Shown piece after piece: positions 61,946 through 64,000 of a stretch of DNA of 64,000 bases. The stretch is from Lentibacillus daqui (GTDB taxonomy: Bacteria; Bacillota; Bacilli; Bacillales; Amphibacillaceae). The notes under the pieces were generated by a model, which saw nothing but the letters and a program-made list of their open reading frames with translations, was not told the origin of the DNA and ran no database searches. Location: NCBI RefSeq assembly GCF_027186265.1, contig NZ_CP114176.1:3286001-3350000 (forward strand), in the 5' to 3' direction. The position numbers and the translations under genes were made by a program. Position 1 is the first letter of the stretch; every line of letters starts with the position of its first letter.

Positions 61946-62062
61946 CTGATATGGATTCCATTCATCAGGTCCAAAACTGCATTCACTGCTGCCGACAACA
62001 TGCTAAGAGTATCCAATACCACTAGCACCAGTGTCCCCCATTTTTTAAACCCCAGATAAATT

Positions 62063-62866
62063 CTAAGCCATCAGAGCCTTATGCTGTCTTTCCACCGCTT
62101 TCTCTCTGTATGCTTTTTTCTCATCTTTGGACATTTTTTTATATTCCTTCAAAAACTGCTCATATTTCGGCATGACCTCGTCGACTGTTCCGAAATCCTT
62201 GACCATGCCATATTCCAGCCAGAGAATTTTCTCACAAAACTTTTTCATTTGCCCGATGGAGTGACTGACAAAGATCATCGTTTTCCCCATACGCTTGAAA
62301 TCCTTCATCTTCTCAAGACTTTTCTCGGCAAATGCTTTATCACCAACAGACAAGGCTTCATCAATGATCAATATCTCCGGATCGACATTGACCGAAATCG
62401 CAAAGCCCAGTCGCGATTTCATCCCACTGGAATACGATTTTACCGGCTGATCGATGAACTTGCCCAACTCCGAAAACTCGATGATCTCAGGCTCTAATCT
62501 TTTTATTTCTTCTTTACTAAACCCCAACATCAGACACTTCAATTCTATATTGTCCCGACCAGACAGATCATTTTTGAGCCCTGAAGCAACTGCAATCAGG
62601 GATGCTTGTCCATTTATTTCAACACTGCCGGATGTCTCGGGAACAATACCGGCAATAATATTGGACAATGTTGATTTACCTGATCCATTAATCCCAACAA
62701 ACCCGACAACATCGCCTTTTTCCGCTGTAAAACTAACATCCGTCAGTGCATAAAAGGATTCACCATAATTTTTTGGTGTAATGAGATCTAATAAACGCTC
62801 TTTGTTGTCGTTATACAATTTATATTTCTTTGTCACGTTTTTAACAATAATTGCTTTTTCCATCAT
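62063..62866 (-). CDS. tagH: Teichoic acid exporter ATPase TagH (short form)
   Basis: A 267-residue ABC ATPase of the TagH/Wzt type: GFVGINGSGKSTLSNII (Walker A), KSYSSGMKSRLGFAIS (a diverged signature, SSGMKSR), EILIIDEALSVGD (Walker B) and VSHSIGQMKKF. With TagG it moves finished teichoic acid across the membrane. B. subtilis TagH is about 530 residues; this one lacks the C-terminal extra-cytoplasmic half, as in many other Firmicutes. It starts 13 bases after the tagG stop (ATG 62866 or 62863). Confidence 0.93.
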   Translation of the reverse strand: MMEKAIIVKNVTKKYKLYNDNKERLLDLITPKNYGESFYALTDVSFTAEKGDVVGFVGINGSGKSTLSNIIAGIVPETSGSVEINGQASLIAVASGLKNDLSGRDNIELKCLMLGFSKEEIKRLEPEIIEFSELGKFIDQPVKSYSSGMKSRLGFAISVNVDPEILIIDEALSVGDKAFAEKSLEKMKDFKRMGKTMIFVSHSIGQMKKFCEKILWLEYGMVKDFGTVDEVMPKYEQFLKEYKKMSKDEKKAYREKAVERQHKALMA

Positions 62867-62878
62867 GATCACAAGCCT

Positions 62879-63703
62879 TTATAAATAATCAATGAAATGG
62901 CGGCGGAATTTCACATGCAGCGTCGAGCCGAATATGAATAGCACAATGACTAATGCCCAGAAATAAAGCGTATAATGCCAGTGCTCAATAAAATACCAAC
63001 CTGCTCCAAAAAATGCCGAACGATACCCTTCAATTAAATACAATAATGGGTTTAACTTTAGTAATTGCATGATTGTCGGAAATTGATTCGTTAAAATAGT
63101 TATTGGCCACAGAACACCCGAGACATAAAGAAACATTCGTAATGTCGAACTCAAAAACATGTGTACATCTCTTATTATGGTGGACAATGTTGACGTTATT
63201 AGTGCAACGGAAAAAATCAAACAAAATGCGCCAAAAATAAAATAGATCAGTTGCAAGTAATATAAATTCACATAATAACCCATAAATTGAAAAATGACCA
63301 TCGTAATAACCAGCATAATTAGATGGATATAGAACTGGGAAAAAATAACATAGTTCGGGATCACACTCATAGGAAAATTCATTTTAGATAACATGCGCAA
63401 TCTCGTATAGATCGACTTGGAACCTTGAATCGTCGACTGGTAAAAGAAATTCCACAGAAAAAAGGCCGCCATCAGCCAGGTAAAAAATGGAATCTCCACT
63501 CCGCCTACTTCTACAGGTTCTCGATGCCTTAGTGCTCCAAATACAAACCAATAAATTAATATTTGAATGGTGGGGTTCAGAATCTCCCAAAACATTCCCA
63601 AATAATTGTTCCGGTTTTTACTTTTTAACTCATATAGGGAAAGCCGCCGTATTAAATAAAAATGTTTAAATTGCTCTTTAAGAACTGTTATTGCAGATTT
63701 CAT
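62879..63703 (-). CDS. tagG: Teichoic acid exporter permease TagG
   Basis: A 274-residue ABC-2 type permease with six helices: YELKSKNRNNYLGMFWEILN and PTIQILIYWFVFGALRHREP at the N-terminus, IRDVHMFLSSTLRMFLYVSG in the middle and the usual NPLLYLIEGYRSAFFG near the end. It forms the channel for wall teichoic acid, with TagH as ATPase. Its ATG follows GAAAGGATATAC. Confidence 0.94.
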   Translation of the reverse strand: MKSAITVLKEQFKHFYLIRRLSLYELKSKNRNNYLGMFWEILNPTIQILIYWFVFGALRHREPVEVGGVEIPFFTWLMAAFFLWNFFYQSTIQGSKSIYTRLRMLSKMNFPMSVIPNYVIFSQFYIHLIMLVITMVIFQFMGYYVNLYYLQLIYFIFGAFCLIFSVALITSTLSTIIRDVHMFLSSTLRMFLYVSGVLWPITILTNQFPTIMQLLKLNPLLYLIEGYRSAFFGAGWYFIEHWHYTLYFWALVIVLFIFGSTLHVKFRRHFIDYL

Positions 63704-63891
63704 ATGTATATCCTTTCGACTCTTAAAACCCTTTTATATACTGCTATTAATTATAATTATATTTACCTAACTTTATTATTTTTTTAATTTAACTTTTGTA
63801 ACTTAATAAATTATACAAGCAACAAGGGTAAAAGACAATAAAAGAGAAAGCAGGTCTATACCATTTATAGTATAAACCATGTTTTTAGAAA

Positions 63892-64000
63892 TCAATCTTC
63901 AAATACTTCTTTTACAACACGCTCGCTAGCATGACCATCTTCCAGATAACAAAACTTTTCATAAAATGCCTTTGTTGCATCGGATGGAACGAAACCATTT
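63892..64000 (-). CDS. C-terminus of a CDP-glycerol glycerophosphotransferase-like protein (partial)
   Basis: The last 35 codons are seen: NGFVPSDATKAFYEKFCYLE, then DGHASERVVKEVFED and TGA. TagB/TagF-type enzymes end in F-C-x-x-E-D-G-x-A-S-E-R-V, so this is probably the polymerase or primase of the teichoic acid chain, upstream of tagGH. The gene is cut by the window edge and the paralogue cannot be chosen. Confidence 0.7.
   Translation of the reverse strand, partial: NGFVPSDATKAFYEKFCYLEDGHASERVVKEVFED

Overview
The window comes from a low-GC, endospore-forming, Gram-positive bacterium of the Bacillaceae, most likely a halotolerant Virgibacillus/Lentibacillus/Oceanobacillus-type genus. Grounds for this are GerP-family spore proteins, a Spo0E-type phosphatase, a LysM/NlpC-P60 wall hydrolase, a BmrA-type ABC exporter, an S-box riboswitch in front of a YxjG/YxjH-type methionine synthase, YwqH/YwqI/LXG type VII toxin genes, and wall teichoic acid genes (tagA, tagO, tagG, tagH). 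The genus is an inference from gene content, not from a marker gene.

Layout. 1-1.3 kb: two unrecognised genes, one broken by an in-frame stop. 1.9-4.5 kb: a wall endopeptidase and a NERD-domain protein. 4.9-7.5 kb: a spore module with three GerPA/GerPF-like proteins, an Hsp20/CotP-like protein and a GerPC-like protein. 7.7-8.5 kb: a HEPN/MNT toxin-antitoxin pair with a frameshifted MNT gene. 8.8-12.4 kb: bmrA and modAB, with a 20-bp perfect palindrome over the modA leader. 12.7-21.7 kb: an MBL/beta-CASP nuclease-like protein, a coat-like protein, a Cu/Zn superoxide dismutase lipoprotein, a decayed LXG polymorphic-toxin locus and an FMN reductase. 22-29.6 kb: a gluconate-dehydrogenase-like pair whose GMC subunit has an in-frame TAA, the S-box and methionine synthase, a rhodanese operon, a MerR-like coiled-coil protein, a DUF2187 protein and a HAD phosphatase. 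29.8-33.5 kb: a three-subunit molybdenum hydroxylase, a plausible consumer of the molybdate brought in by ModAB. 33.8-42.9 kb: housekeeping genes, a phoU-nptA phosphate pair, a putative ncRNA gene and orphan YwqH/YwqI-like type VII partners. 43-64 kb: a cell-envelope block (tagA, LCP ligase, tagO, glycosyltransferases, polymerase, pyruvyl transferase, flippase, LtaS-like, tagHG, end of a TagF-like gene). It is interrupted by a class A beta-lactamase with BlaI-type operators, Rpn nuclease genes and an IS91-like element.

The strongest unexplained signal is a set of intergenic tandem arrays that all keep a 21-bp period. I count seven clear arrays, one short three-unit array and three degenerate ones. 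Array A (3143), B (4614), C (7573), D (12500) and E (35411) use a TCGATCAACTTT-type core in either orientation. F (36481), G (51174), H (43000) and a GC-rich degenerate one (10772) use unrelated cores with the same pitch. 21 bp equals two helical turns and also seven codons. The arrays lie only between genes, in convergent, tandem and divergent gaps.

A second theme is lesions. Two genes carry in-frame TAA codons and at least five more carry single-base frame changes, several in homopolymers. Two of these have plausible biological readings: a -1 slippery heptamer in the IS91-like transposase, and an Rpn gene whose C-terminal segment has its own strong ribosome binding site. The rest may be decay or base-calling error.
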